A stretch of DNA of 64,000 nucleotides from Paenibacillus sp. RC67 (GTDB taxonomy: Bacteria; Bacillota; Bacilli; Paenibacillales; NBRC-103111). The notes beneath the pieces were generated by a model. It was given only the letters and a program-made list of their open reading frames with translations, was not told the DNA's origin and ran no database searches. Where the stretch lies: the NCBI RefSeq assembly GCF_030020805.1, contig NZ_CP125098.1:7891001-7955000 (forward strand), written 5' to 3'. Within the stretch, counting starts at the first letter, position 1. The number at the start of each line of letters is the position of its first letter. Below are positions 35,155-42,196 of this stretch, piece after piece. The position numbers were made by a program, and so were the translations under genes.

Positions 35155-36087
35155 TTATTTTCGCGTCATACGTTCACGGATCGGAAACGCTACATCAAAA
35201 ACCCCGAGCATGCTGAAAATAAAATAAGCTGGCCAAAAAATAAGCAGCAGCACAATGCCGGCTATGGGCAATGTCCGATTCCAGCGATTCGTATGAGCCA
35301 CGAAAAACAAAAACGCCAGAGCTTGAATTGCAAAAGCTGCTGTCAGCAAGGGAAGCAAATTAATCAATATGGTGAAAAATATGGAGTTCGTATCCTTGAC
35401 GAAAAACTCCATAAACAAAGCAATCATATAGTACCAGACAAAAGAACGCGGCAGCATCCACTCCCGCATCGGTTTAAAGGCCGGAATAGCCTCGCCAGAA
35501 CGGTTCAATAGTTTTCTGGACAACCAATGGGCAATGACCACGAGCACCAAGGACATGCCAATCATATAGAGCGGCAGCATTTGGCTCATCAATTGAATCA
35601 ACATATCTTGATCCAAAGCGATCATACCTTTAAGCTGCTCCGGCAGCGTATTGATGCTCTCCTGCATGAATTGCTTGATTTTATCAATCAAATTAAGTCC
35701 AAACATGTAACTGACGATCAAGCTTAACAGCAGCTCCGCCAGCAAGGTCACTGTACCTACGGTCACTACCGAGCGTGCAGGTGCCCTCTTTTTATACAAA
35801 TTCCCCATTTGAATAACAGGAGGCAAAAAGAACAGCGACATGGATACCAAAAGAATACCTGCCCACCCACCTAATACCGAGGAGGTCAACACATACACAA
35901 TCGCAAGGCTCACGCCGTAATGCAGCAGAAACCGCTTCGTATCCAGCTTAACGAACTGTACAATCACCGGGATCATCAATAAACAAAATGTAATGATACT
36001 AAGCGGTGTAATCACCGAAAGGAGCAATAAGATCGTCGCTACGCTCCAGCCGAGCATTCGTACGGAACCTTTCCCCAACACCTTCAC
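35155..36087 (-). CDS. yybS: YybS family membrane protein (DUF2232)
   Basis: 310 residues with about eight hydrophobic segments, DUF2232 type. Its function is not established; it is regularly found upstream of gdpP in Bacilli. Its start overlaps the stop of the MazG-like gene by 4 bases, and gdpP follows after 22 bases, so all are one unit. Confidence 0.87.
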   Translation of the reverse strand: MKVLGKGSVRMLGWSVATILLLLSVITPLSIITFCLLMIPVIVQFVKLDTKRFLLHYGVSLAIVYVLTSSVLGGWAGILLVSMSLFFLPPVIQMGNLYKKRAPARSVVTVGTVTLLAELLLSLIVSYMFGLNLIDKIKQFMQESINTLPEQLKGMIALDQDMLIQLMSQMLPLYMIGMSLVLVVIAHWLSRKLLNRSGEAIPAFKPMREWMLPRSFVWYYMIALFMEFFVKDTNSIFFTILINLLPLLTAAFAIQALAFLFFVAHTNRWNRTLPIAGIVLLLIFWPAYFIFSMLGVFDVAFPIRERMTRK

Positions 36088-36389
36088 CTCTTACGCAAAT
36101 GTTCTTCCAAAGCGGATATATCCCCGTACCATTCCTCTAACTGATGTCCATCTTGCCTATGCTTCTTCATTTTCTCCAAAACCGCTTCGTCTAAACTGTG
36201 CAATGAGATGCCGAGACGTCTTCCGAGAATGTAGCAGTAGGCAACCAGACTTGCTAGGCCGTCTACCATTTTGTGATGGCTGCCTTCCCATATGCCCTTT
36301 AACAAGTGTGCCACTTGATCGACAATCTCCGTTTTGAGCCATTCAATGATCTTGGCCCGCTTTGCCAAATCCATCTCCCGATCCATCAT
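36084..36389 (-). CDS. MazG-like family protein
   Basis: 101 residues from the ATG at 36389 (GAGGGG nine bases upstream; an earlier TTG sits too near that site). Helical protein with AKIIEWLKTEIVDQVAHLLK and DGLASLVAYCYILGRRLGI, the MazG-like family. The EExxE metal-binding motif of true MazG pyrophosphatases is not evident, so nucleotide hydrolysis is doubtful. Overlaps yybS by 4 bases. Confidence 0.8.
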   Translation of the reverse strand: MMDREMDLAKRAKIIEWLKTEIVDQVAHLLKGIWEGSHHKMVDGLASLVAYCYILGRRLGISLHSLDEAVLEKMKKHRQDGHQLEEWYGDISALEEHLRKR

Positions 36390-36440
36390 GGACAACTGCC
36401 CCTCTTTTAACGTGACACTTTAGTTAATTATACCACAATT

Positions 36441-36857
36441 CTATACCTTTTGTTCGGCCTGCCACAGTTTGAAGCAATAATCGATAATCTCTCTTCTGCG
36501 TATAATACCAATAAATACCTCGTTATCGTCGATGACGGGAACGTAGTTTTGGTTAGTTGCAAGTGTAATCAGATCCTGCATTTGCTGATCAATCCGAACC
36601 GGTTTAATGTTCATATGCTGTGGAACATCCTTCAGTTGGACTTTATGCGTATTTTCAAACCCGACCTCTGGGGAATGCTTCAGCTTCCACAGCAAGTCTC
36701 CCTCTGTAATGTTGCCTACATATTTCCCGCCCTCATCCACCAGCGGAACCGCTGAATAGCGGTGGTACTCCATTCGTTCCAATGCCTGACGCATCGTAGA
36801 ATTCGGGGATAAATAAATAACGTCGTCTTTTGGCAGTAGAAAAAAAGCGATGTTCAC
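36441..36857 (-). CDS. Tandem CBS-domain protein
   Basis: 138 residues, essentially two CBS domains (about 6-65 and 78-133: MRQALERMEYHRYSAVPLVD, ITLATNQNYVPVIDDNEVF). Such pairs bind adenine nucleotides, sometimes c-di-AMP, and act as regulators. The start is a GTG with AAAGGGTGG six bases upstream. It is separate from the rpsF operon by the terminator at 37125-37160. It resembles the YkuL/DarB type in plan, but I cannot assign it. Confidence 0.85.
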   Translation of the reverse strand: MNIAFFLLPKDDVIYLSPNSTMRQALERMEYHRYSAVPLVDEGGKYVGNITEGDLLWKLKHSPEVGFENTHKVQLKDVPQHMNIKPVRIDQQMQDLITLATNQNYVPVIDDNEVFIGIIRRREIIDYCFKLWQAEQKV

Positions 36858-37124
36858 TTGAAGCCACCCTTTCCAATCTAAACTTCCTTGGTGCCATACT
36901 CATTATCATACACTATGATTCAGAAGGAAGATATACAACGATCTTTTGGAGATCTTCCTCTATTTTACCAAAAGTTCAGACCGGCTTCATCTATCCACTC
37001 ATCCAGATTTCGGCATTGGTTAAAGCTGTATGACCTAGCAAAATAACCTCACAGAGTGGAGCTCTTAGCTTCGAAGTCCATTCAGGACTTTGCGGGGACC
37101 TCGAAACTTATATATTCTTGTACG
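36858..37124 (-). other. Intergenic region upstream of the CBS gene
   Basis: About 270 bases between the rpsR terminator and the CBS gene. It must contain the CBS promoter; TATGAT at about 36914-36920 on the minus strand is a possible -10 but lacks a good -35. A small repeat GTCC-ATTCA-GGAC lies at about 37076-37090. No gene is visible. Confidence 0.35.
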
Positions 37125-37160
37125 TCAAAAAAGACAGCTGGTTTCCCAACTGTCTTTTTC
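37125..37160 (-). terminator. Terminator of the rpsF-ssb-rpsR operon
   Basis: On the minus strand AAAAAGACAG-TTGG pairs with CCAG-CTGTCTTTTT around GAAA and runs into T6. Symmetric enough to work in both directions. It begins 11 bases after the rpsR stop. Confidence 0.85.
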
Positions 37161-37170
37161 GATACAAAGC

Positions 37171-37457
37171 CTACTCCGTTGTGTATGGAAGCAACGCTAC
37201 TTGACGGGAGCGTTTGATCGCAATCGTCAACATACGTTGATACTTAGCGGAAGTACCAGTGACACGACGCGGAAGAATTTTACCGCGCTCGCTGATAAAC
37301 TTCTTCAGCGTTTCGATGTCTTTATAGTCAATGTGTTTAATTTTGTTTACTGTAAAGTAACACACTTTACGGCGTTTGCCGCCTTTTTTCCACCACGACC
37401 GCCGAATTTACGCTCGCCGCGCTCTTCGCCGCCGTTGTCTCTTCTTTGGAAACTCAT
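37171..37457 (-). CDS. rpsR: 30S ribosomal protein S18, frame interrupted at an A6 run
   Basis: The ATG at 37457 (AAAGGA nine bases upstream) opens MSFQRRDNGGEERGERKFGG, and the downstream frame gives the core VCYFTVNKIKHIDYKDI and LLPYTTE end of bS18. Between them, at 37384-37389, the coding strand has GGA AAA AAG; six A instead of seven puts the two parts one base out of phase, so the direct frame stops after about 35 codons. With one more A, or a -1 slip on the A AAA AAG heptamer, a normal 95-residue S18 results. Because S18 is essential in most bacteria, a consensus error or ribosomal/transcriptional slippage is more likely than true loss. Last gene of rpsF-ssb-rpsR. Confidence 0.9.
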
Positions 37458-37477
37458 CGAATTCAGTCCTTTCTACG

Positions 37478-37969
37478 TTAGAATGGCAAATCATCATCAG
37501 AAATATCAATCGGTTTTCCATCATCCTGGAATGGATCTTGATTATCACGTGGTCCGCCGTAGCGCTGTTGACTTTGGCTCTGTCCTTGGCCTTGCTGCCC
37601 TTGACTGTAGCCTCCGCCACCCATACCCTCTTCACGATTTGCACCGCTATTGGAAGATTCCAAGAAACGAACGTTATCGGCAATAACTTCGGTTACATAT
37701 ACACGTCGACCTTCGTTATTATCGTAATTACGTACCTGAAGTCTGCCTTCCACTGCTGCTAGACGGCCTTTACGCAAATAATTGGCACATGTTTCAGCAA
37801 GCTGACGCCATGTTACAACACTGATAAAGTCCGCTTCACGCTCACGTTGTTGGTTCGTAAAAGGACGATCCACTGCTAGCGTAAATGTCGTTACAGCAAC
37901 GCCTGACGGGGTATAGCGCAATTCGGGGTCACGAGTCAGCCTTCCGATCAGAATCACACGATTTAGCAA
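37478..37969 (-). CDS. ssb: Single-stranded DNA-binding protein SsbA
   Basis: 163 residues from the TTG at 37969, with GGAGG eight bases upstream, giving the conserved start MLNRVILIGRLTRDPELRYT. OB-fold (about 1-105), a Gly/Gln-rich disordered linker, and the acidic tip DISDDDLPF that recruits partner proteins. Coats single strands at forks. Between rpsF and rpsR as in nearly all Bacilli. Confidence 0.97.
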   Translation of the reverse strand: MLNRVILIGRLTRDPELRYTPSGVAVTTFTLAVDRPFTNQQREREADFISVVTWRQLAETCANYLRKGRLAAVEGRLQVRNYDNNEGRRVYVTEVIADNVRFLESSNSGANREEGMGGGGYSQGQQGQGQSQSQQRYGGPRDNQDPFQDDGKPIDISDDDLPF

Positions 37970-38014
37970 TCTAAAACCCTCCCAGCATGTCAATTACGGC
38001 ACGGATGCCTTGTC

Positions 38015-38299
38015 TTACGCTACGTCTTTAGTGATCAGGTAACGAATGACTTCATCAGAAATCTTCATCACACGGTCAAGCTCAGCAATAACTTCGTTGT
38101 TAGCATTGAAATGAACTAACACGTAGTGACCATCGCGGAACTTGTTGATCTCATACGCAAGACGGCGTTTACCCATTACATCGTGTTTCGTAACTTCGCC
38201 ACCGTTGTTGATGATGTTTTGAAACTTCTCAACCGTAGATTGAACAACCTCTTGCTCGATGTCCGGACGAATGATGTACATCACTTCATATTTGCGCAT
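38015..38299 (-). CDS. rpsF: 30S ribosomal protein S6
   Basis: 94 residues from the ATG at 38299, which has a perfect AGGAGGTGA upstream. MRKYEVMYIIRPDIEQE start and KRRLAYEINKFRDGHYV are typical. Binds S18 in the 30S platform. First gene of rpsF-ssb-rpsR, with a good promoter at 38386-38414. Confidence 0.97.
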   Translation of the reverse strand: MRKYEVMYIIRPDIEQEVVQSTVEKFQNIINNGGEVTKHDVMGKRRLAYEINKFRDGHYVLVHFNANNEVIAELDRVMKISDEVIRYLITKDVA

Positions 38300-38309
38300 G
38301 GTTTCACCT

Positions 38310-38345
38310 CCTTTTGGACTAACGGCCCCTCTAATGAGGAGCAAG
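38310..38345 (-). promoter_or_regulatory. Possible S6:S18 autoregulatory leader hairpin
   Basis: In the rpsF leader, GCTCCTC-ATTA-GAGGGGC forms a 7-bp hairpin directly followed by CGTTAG; a CCG next to a stem-loop is the mark of the S6:S18-binding motif described for rpsF leaders in many bacteria. The enclosing stem is not clear to me, so this is tentative. Confidence 0.3.
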
Positions 38346-38385
38346 GAGCGAGAATTTCAATTACTATCAAAACTCGCACCATAAT

Positions 38386-38414
38386 ACTATAGCAAAATCA
38401 CAGCCTAATGACAA
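38386..38414 (-). promoter_or_regulatory. SigA promoter of rpsF-ssb-rpsR
   Basis: On the minus strand TTGTCA (38409-38414), 17 bases, TATAGT (38386-38391), about 90 bases before the rpsF start. Confidence 0.75.
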
Positions 38415-38546
38415 GTTTATTTTCGAAGCTGACCATTTCCCTACATCTTATAGGCCAAAACAGCTTGGTAAATTTTTAGTCTTATGTAATCCCTTTGTCT
38501 TGGAAAAACTAGCATTACACTTCGCACAGGAGGTGACTGACCAGCT

Positions 38547-38726
38547 ATGGGCGAATGGAGCCAATTCAGTCCTGGAGACACTGCTCCCAATGATGGCGAG
38601 TATATGGAGATCGGGGAGAACGCCTTTCATATGGGCATTAACAACCCTAAAATCATTACGATGAAAAAAGGCGATACGTTCCCGGACACAAGCAACCACA
38701 ACCGCAAATGGAAACGTAAGTACTAG
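38547..38726 (+). CDS. YjzC family small protein
   Basis: 59 residues starting MGEWSQFSPGDTAPNDGEY with AGGAGGTGA 13 bases upstream and ending KGDTFPDTSNHNRKWKRKY. This is the YjzC family of small basic proteins of Bacilli (same plan: F-x-x-G, PNDG-Y-x-E-x-G, KGDxFP, W-x-x-K). Function unknown. Divergent from rpsF, alone in its unit. Confidence 0.8.
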   Translation: MGEWSQFSPGDTAPNDGEYMEIGENAFHMGINNPKIITMKKGDTFPDTSNHNRKWKRKY

Positions 38727-38733
38727 TCACTCC

Positions 38734-38769
38734 TCCCTCTGGATGGGTTCTACCAACGTTCAGAGGGGG
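38734..38769 (+). terminator. Stem-loop after the YjzC gene
   Basis: TCCCTCTG and CAGAGGGG arms around a 19-base loop, 7 bases after the stop. No T run follows, so termination would be weak; the base CCAAAAATC comes next. Confidence 0.4.
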
Positions 38770-38797
38770 CCAAAAATCATCAAAGGAGCCTCTATCC

Positions 38798-39046
38798 ATG
38801 AAATATACTGTTACCCTGCTTTTTGCCGCAATCGGAGCTGCACTAAGTCTGGTTCATTACTTCGGTCATGATTCAGAGCCGATTTACATTTTATTTTATT
38901 GCTTAAGCGTACCCGCATGGTTTTATCCTATAGCAGGTACCACGAATGTAAATCCAGTACTGCTCTATACGCTAACTATTTTATCTTGGGCGGTGATCGG
39001 ATATTTCGTTGATCTCTACTCCGTTCGCAGAAAAAGCCACTCTTAG
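38798..39046 (+). CDS. Small membrane protein of unknown function
   Basis: 82 residues, AAAGGAG 9 bases before the ATG. Three hydrophobic segments (VTLLFAAIGAALSLVHYF, IYILFYCLSVPAWFYPIAG, LLYTLTILSWAVIGYFV) and a basic C-terminus (SVRRKSHS) facing the cytosol. No family recognised. Own terminator follows. Confidence 0.75.
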   Translation: MKYTVTLLFAAIGAALSLVHYFGHDSEPIYILFYCLSVPAWFYPIAGTTNVNPVLLYTLTILSWAVIGYFVDLYSVRRKSHS

Positions 39047-39050
39047 CCCA

Positions 39051-39097
39051 AAAACCTCCTTATGCACATTCTCATGCAAAGGAGGTTTTTTATTTTT
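39051..39097 (+). terminator. Terminator after the small membrane protein
   Basis: AAAACCTCCTT and AAGGAGGTTTT arms, with further TGCA-like pairing inside, followed by TTTATTTTT on the plus strand. Confidence 0.85.
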
Positions 39098-39194
39098 CAT
39101 CCACATGTGAATAACTCAACACCGCAACTTATCCACTTTGAGTATTGAATTTATCCACAACATGTGATTTCCTTCACCCTTCTGTTTATCCCCA
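39097..39194. promoter_or_regulatory. Cluster of DnaA boxes away from oriC
   Basis: Five DnaA-box-like nonamers within 98 bases: TCATCCACA (39097, plus), TTATTCACA (39106-39114, minus, abutting the first), TTATCCACT (39129), the perfect TTATCCACA (39151) and TTATCCCCA (39186). The interval 39098-39353 holds no gene. A cluster about 14 kb from dnaA could titrate or remodel DnaA, as described for DnaA-box clusters in Bacillus and datA/DARS in E. coli. Confidence 0.65.
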
Positions 39195-39353
39195 AGGTGG
39201 ATTCGATTCACCACATTTCCTGTTCATGCCTGTACCTTCTATATTATCCGATCTAGAACAAGTACAATCCTTACGATTGAACTAATTCTTACATTGACTT
39301 TATTTTCTCATTAACGATTATTTTATCTGAGTTTATATCCAACCCTCAAGCAA

Positions 39354-39380
39354 CAAAAAAACGACTCTTCTCAGAGTCGT
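39354..39380 (-). terminator. Terminator after tRNA-Ser
   Basis: On the minus strand ACGACTCT-GAGA-AGAGTCGT followed by T7, 20 bases beyond the tRNA 3' end. Confidence 0.9.
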
Positions 39381-39398
39381 TGTCGTTTGTATACTAGG

Positions 39399-39489
39399 TG
39401 GCGGAAAGAGTGGGATTCGAACCCACGCACGGCTTGCGCCGCCTAGCTGATTTCGAGTCAGCCCCCTTGGGCCTCTTGGGTACCTTTCC
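39399..39489 (-). tRNA. tRNA-Ser, anticodon CGA
   Basis: Minus-strand class II tRNA with encoded CCA. The acceptor arm pairs GGAAAGG with TCTTTCC; the anticodon stem GCTGA/TCAGC holds the loop CTCGAAA, giving anticodon CGA, which reads UCG; a long variable arm (GGCGGCGCAAGCCGT) and the T arm GTGGG-TTCGAAT-CCCAC follow. It has its own promoter and terminator. Confidence 0.95.
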
Positions 39490-39511
39490 GCATTTAAAAG
39501 GGACAAGTGTT

Positions 39512-39541
39512 ATTCTATCATAACCAATACCTGTATGGCAA
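39512..39541 (-). promoter_or_regulatory. Promoter of tRNA-Ser
   Basis: On the minus strand TTGCCA (39536-39541), 18 bases, TAGAAT (39512-39517) with an upstream TG (extended -10), 22 bases before the tRNA. Confidence 0.65.
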
Positions 39542-39546
39542 GCCTT

Positions 39547-39756
39547 TTATTCAACTTTAAAATTCGGGTTTGAACGCAGTACTTTTTTCAGCTTGCTTTC
39601 AAACTTGGCTCTTGGCACTAGCACGCTGTGCTTGCACCCCACACATTTAATCCGGATATCCATGCCAAGACGAATGATTTCCATTTCGTTAACACCGCAG
39701 GGGTGAGGCTTTTTCATTTCAACGATATCGCCCAATTCATACTGCTTGCGTTCCAT
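39547..39756 (-). CDS. yyzM: DUF951 family protein (YyzM)
   Basis: 69 residues from the ATG at 39756 (GGGGGAG five bases upstream). YELGDIVEMKKPHPCG and IKCVGCKHSVLVPR are the DUF951 marks; the Cys pairs may bind zinc. Small beta-barrel-like protein of unknown function, often near mscS or ychF and parB in Firmicutes. Follows mscS directly, so the two are co-transcribed. Confidence 0.9.
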   Translation of the reverse strand: MERKQYELGDIVEMKKPHPCGVNEMEIIRLGMDIRIKCVGCKHSVLVPRAKFESKLKKVLRSNPNFKVE

Positions 39757-39758
39757 GC

Positions 39759-40679
39759 TCACTCCCCCTTTTCATTCTTATGATAATTAACGACCCTCGG
39801 ATAAGGAATTTCTATGCCGCGAGAATCGAATGCTTTTTTGATATCAGCATACAGCTCTCTCGCTACAGCAAATTGCATATTAGGCTTACATTCTACGGTG
39901 GCCCGCAGCGTTACATTGGCTCCAACCAACGCTTGGACACCCAAAACCTCCGGCTCCTTCACCATGTTGACATTCGTTTCATAGTTTTTATTAACCGTTT
40001 GTCTCATGATGTCGATTGCTTTATCCGTGTCTTCCTCGTAAGCAATGGATACATCGACAACGGCAATGGAGTTGTTCACGGAGAAATTCGTAACCTGTGT
40101 GATGGTTCCGTTCGGGATGATATGTACTTCACCGGTCCAGCTCTTAATGCGTGTAACCCTCAAGCCGATTTCCTCGACGGTACCTTTGAAGTTACCGGTC
40201 TGAATAACGTCGCCTACTGCGAATTGATCTTCGAAAATAATGAAAAATCCGGTAATAACATCCTTAACCAGACTCTGTGCTCCAAAACCAACCGCCAAAC
40301 CAACCACCCCAGCTCCTGCTAGCAGCGGCTCCAAACGAATGCCGAATTGATTCAGAATCATGAGCACCATCGTAAAATTAACGGCGTACTTGACTATGTT
40401 GCCCATAAGCTTGCCAATCGTCCGAGTCCTTCTGGTGTCGAATTTCAAAGGACTTTTTTCACGTTCAACCAGCATGTGCTCTAGTGCCTTATTGGCGACT
40501 TTGATAATGACTCGCCCAATGACGTAGATCAATACAATTTTAATCGTTGTAAATAAGAAATTAGTCCAAACCGCAGGATTCGAGATGTAACCCATTATCT
40601 GCTCCTGAAATTGCTCCCAGGTTGTCATGACAGCTCCTGCCTTCTCGTCAGCAAGGAACAGATGAAACCACTGATCCAT
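39759..40679 (-). CDS. Small-conductance mechanosensitive channel, MscS family
   Basis: 306 residues. Three N-terminal membrane helices, the pore helix with the Gly/Ala pattern LAGAGVVGLAVGFGAQSLVKD (about 130-150), then the beta domain (VGDVIQTG) and the cytoplasmic cage. It opens under membrane tension on osmotic downshock. AAGGTGG before the ATG. In a unit with DUF3343 upstream and yyzM downstream. Confidence 0.93.
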   Translation of the reverse strand: MDQWFHLFLADEKAGAVMTTWEQFQEQIMGYISNPAVWTNFLFTTIKIVLIYVIGRVIIKVANKALEHMLVEREKSPLKFDTRRTRTIGKLMGNIVKYAVNFTMVLMILNQFGIRLEPLLAGAGVVGLAVGFGAQSLVKDVITGFFIIFEDQFAVGDVIQTGNFKGTVEEIGLRVTRIKSWTGEVHIIPNGTITQVTNFSVNNSIAVVDVSIAYEEDTDKAIDIMRQTVNKNYETNVNMVKEPEVLGVQALVGANVTLRATVECKPNMQFAVARELYADIKKAFDSRGIEIPYPRVVNYHKNEKGE

Positions 40680-40692
40680 GCTTTACACCACC

Positions 40693-40935
40693 TTATAGTT
40701 CCATGTTAACATACTGATCGCCTATTTTGGAATAGATGCCGCGTATCTCCACTCGTTCTTCCTTTACAATACGCTTCACTTCTTCGAAGGCTTCCTCAGG
40801 AAATTCAAGCGACAATGCGCAGCCAGCCGTAATCTGCTTCGGTGTTGGACACATGTCATTTTCAATGTCAGCATACTCCAACAGCATTTCCGCACGCAGA
40901 GCCTGCTGGGTCGAATCGAACGCCATTAACAGCAC
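40693..40935 (-). CDS. DUF3343 protein, possible sulfur/selenium carrier
   Basis: 80 residues, starting at a GTG. AFDSTQQALRAEMLLEYADI and PKQITAGCALSLEFPEE fit DUF3343; the Cys in AGCAL is the conserved one thought to carry sulfur or selenium in relatives of this family. In many genomes DUF3343 pairs with the class V aminotransferase type found here at 42197-43351, so the two probably work together although yyaC and a DUF4446 gene lie between them. Confidence 0.82.
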   Translation of the reverse strand: MLLMAFDSTQQALRAEMLLEYADIENDMCPTPKQITAGCALSLEFPEEAFEEVKRIVKEERVEIRGIYSKIGDQYVNMEL

Positions 40936-41042
40936 GGCCTACGCCTCCTCTATTTTATTTCCATTCTGACGTATAATTCACAATCTCTTTCCGTATACTA
41001 GTAAAAATGTTTATATACTCCTAGTAAATGGAGGGTTATTAT

Positions 41043-41681
41043 ATGAAACTGCCTTTTCATAGAGACAAGGTCAATGCTCCAGAACCCGAGAAAGCCGAAA
41101 TCGTCGACACGTTTAAAGTACAGCATACGGAAGGCAATATTATCGAGCTATTATCTGAAAAGCTATTTTCCATTCTCGGGCAAATTCCGACGCATCAGCC
41201 TATTATTATCATTTGCGTAGGAACAGACCGTTCCACTGGAGATTCCTTAGGTCCTCTTGTTGGAACCCAACTTAAAAAATGTCATTTAAACGGTATTCAT
41301 CTCTATGGTACTTTGGACCAACCGGTGCATGCCATGAACTTGAAAGATACGCTCTCGTCTATCCAGGATCAGTTCAATAGCCCGTTCATCATAGCTATCG
41401 ATGCATGCCTAGGACAGCTAACAAGCGTTGGCTGCATTCAAGTAGGCAATGGACCTGTAAAACCGGGTGCAGGCGTGAACAAGGATTTGCCTCCTGTTGG
41501 TAACATGCACATTACAGGTATCGTTAATGTCGGTGGCTTTATGGAATACTTCGTTTTGCAAAATACTCGTTTAAGTATTGTCATGAGCATGTCCGAAGTC
41601 ATCGCAAAATCGTTTCAAATCGCTATTAGCAACCTATCACGCTTAACCGCCTCTACTTCTTTTGCCCGACTCGATGGATAG
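41043..41681 (+). CDS. yyaC: Spore protein YyaC, GPR-like fold
   Basis: 212 residues from the ATG at 41043 (GGAGG eight bases upstream). IIIICVGTDRSTGDSLGPLVG and AIDACLGQ are the conserved core shared with germination protease and hydrogenase-maturation proteases. In Bacillus yyaC is forespore-expressed; its function is unclear. Its 3' end overlaps the convergent DUF4446 gene by 29 bases. Strong sign of a spore-former. Confidence 0.93.
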   Translation: MKLPFHRDKVNAPEPEKAEIVDTFKVQHTEGNIIELLSEKLFSILGQIPTHQPIIIICVGTDRSTGDSLGPLVGTQLKKCHLNGIHLYGTLDQPVHAMNLKDTLSSIQDQFNSPFIIAIDACLGQLTSVGCIQVGNGPVKPGAGVNKDLPPVGNMHITGIVNVGGFMEYFVLQNTRLSIVMSMSEVIAKSFQIAISNLSRLTASTSFARLDG

Positions 41682-42147
41682 CTTCCTTTTCTTCTGGTGA
41701 TAGGACATATTGGGATTGGCCTTGGGTTACCGGTTTAGCATAGACGTAGGTTTCCTCGCGGTTATGAATCCCCGTTAATACGACTCCATCCAATTCATCA
41801 TCAAGCAAAGCGATGGAAAAGCTCAAGTCACTTCCATTTTGAGCAAAGGCATTATAGCGGTAAACACCTAAATTGGATTTCATTTTTCTCATTTGTTGTG
41901 CAATCCCGGCAATTTGCTGCTGGGATTGTTTCGTTTGGTCGTGCAGCTCTTGCGTTCTATTTTGCAGATCAATGAAAGCTTGCTCCACATTTAACCCGCT
42001 ATCTCCGTTTAACATACTCATGTAGGTTTTACGAAGCTTATTCAGCTTGCTCCATAATACAATTACCATAATCAAAAAAATAACAATGACGGCAGTCATG
42101 ATGATAAGCATTACCCTCATGTCAAGCAAGTCAAGCAGTTCCCCCAT
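41653..42147 (-). CDS. DUF4446 family membrane protein
   Basis: 164 residues: one N-terminal membrane helix (LIIMTAVIVIFLIMVIVLW, about 14-32), a coiled coil (about 45-95, LHDQTKQSQQQIAGIAQQ) and the C-terminal DUF4446 core with GVYRYNAFAQNGSDLSFSIA and DDELDGVVLTGIHNRE. Function unknown; regularly close to parB and yyaC in Bacilli. Confidence 0.88.
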   Translation of the reverse strand: MGELLDLLDMRVMLIIMTAVIVIFLIMVIVLWSKLNKLRKTYMSMLNGDSGLNVEQAFIDLQNRTQELHDQTKQSQQQIAGIAQQMRKMKSNLGVYRYNAFAQNGSDLSFSIALLDDELDGVVLTGIHNREETYVYAKPVTQGQSQYVLSPEEKEAIHRVGQKK

Positions 42148-42196
42148 ACTCCAATCCCCCTGTGTAAAAATGCGCGCTGTCTAATATATTCTATCC

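Noticed and set aside
40970..41042. Sporulation sigma F or G promoter for yyaC
   Set aside because: GTATA elements are present, but no matching -10 at 15-16 bases was found; not reported as a promoter.
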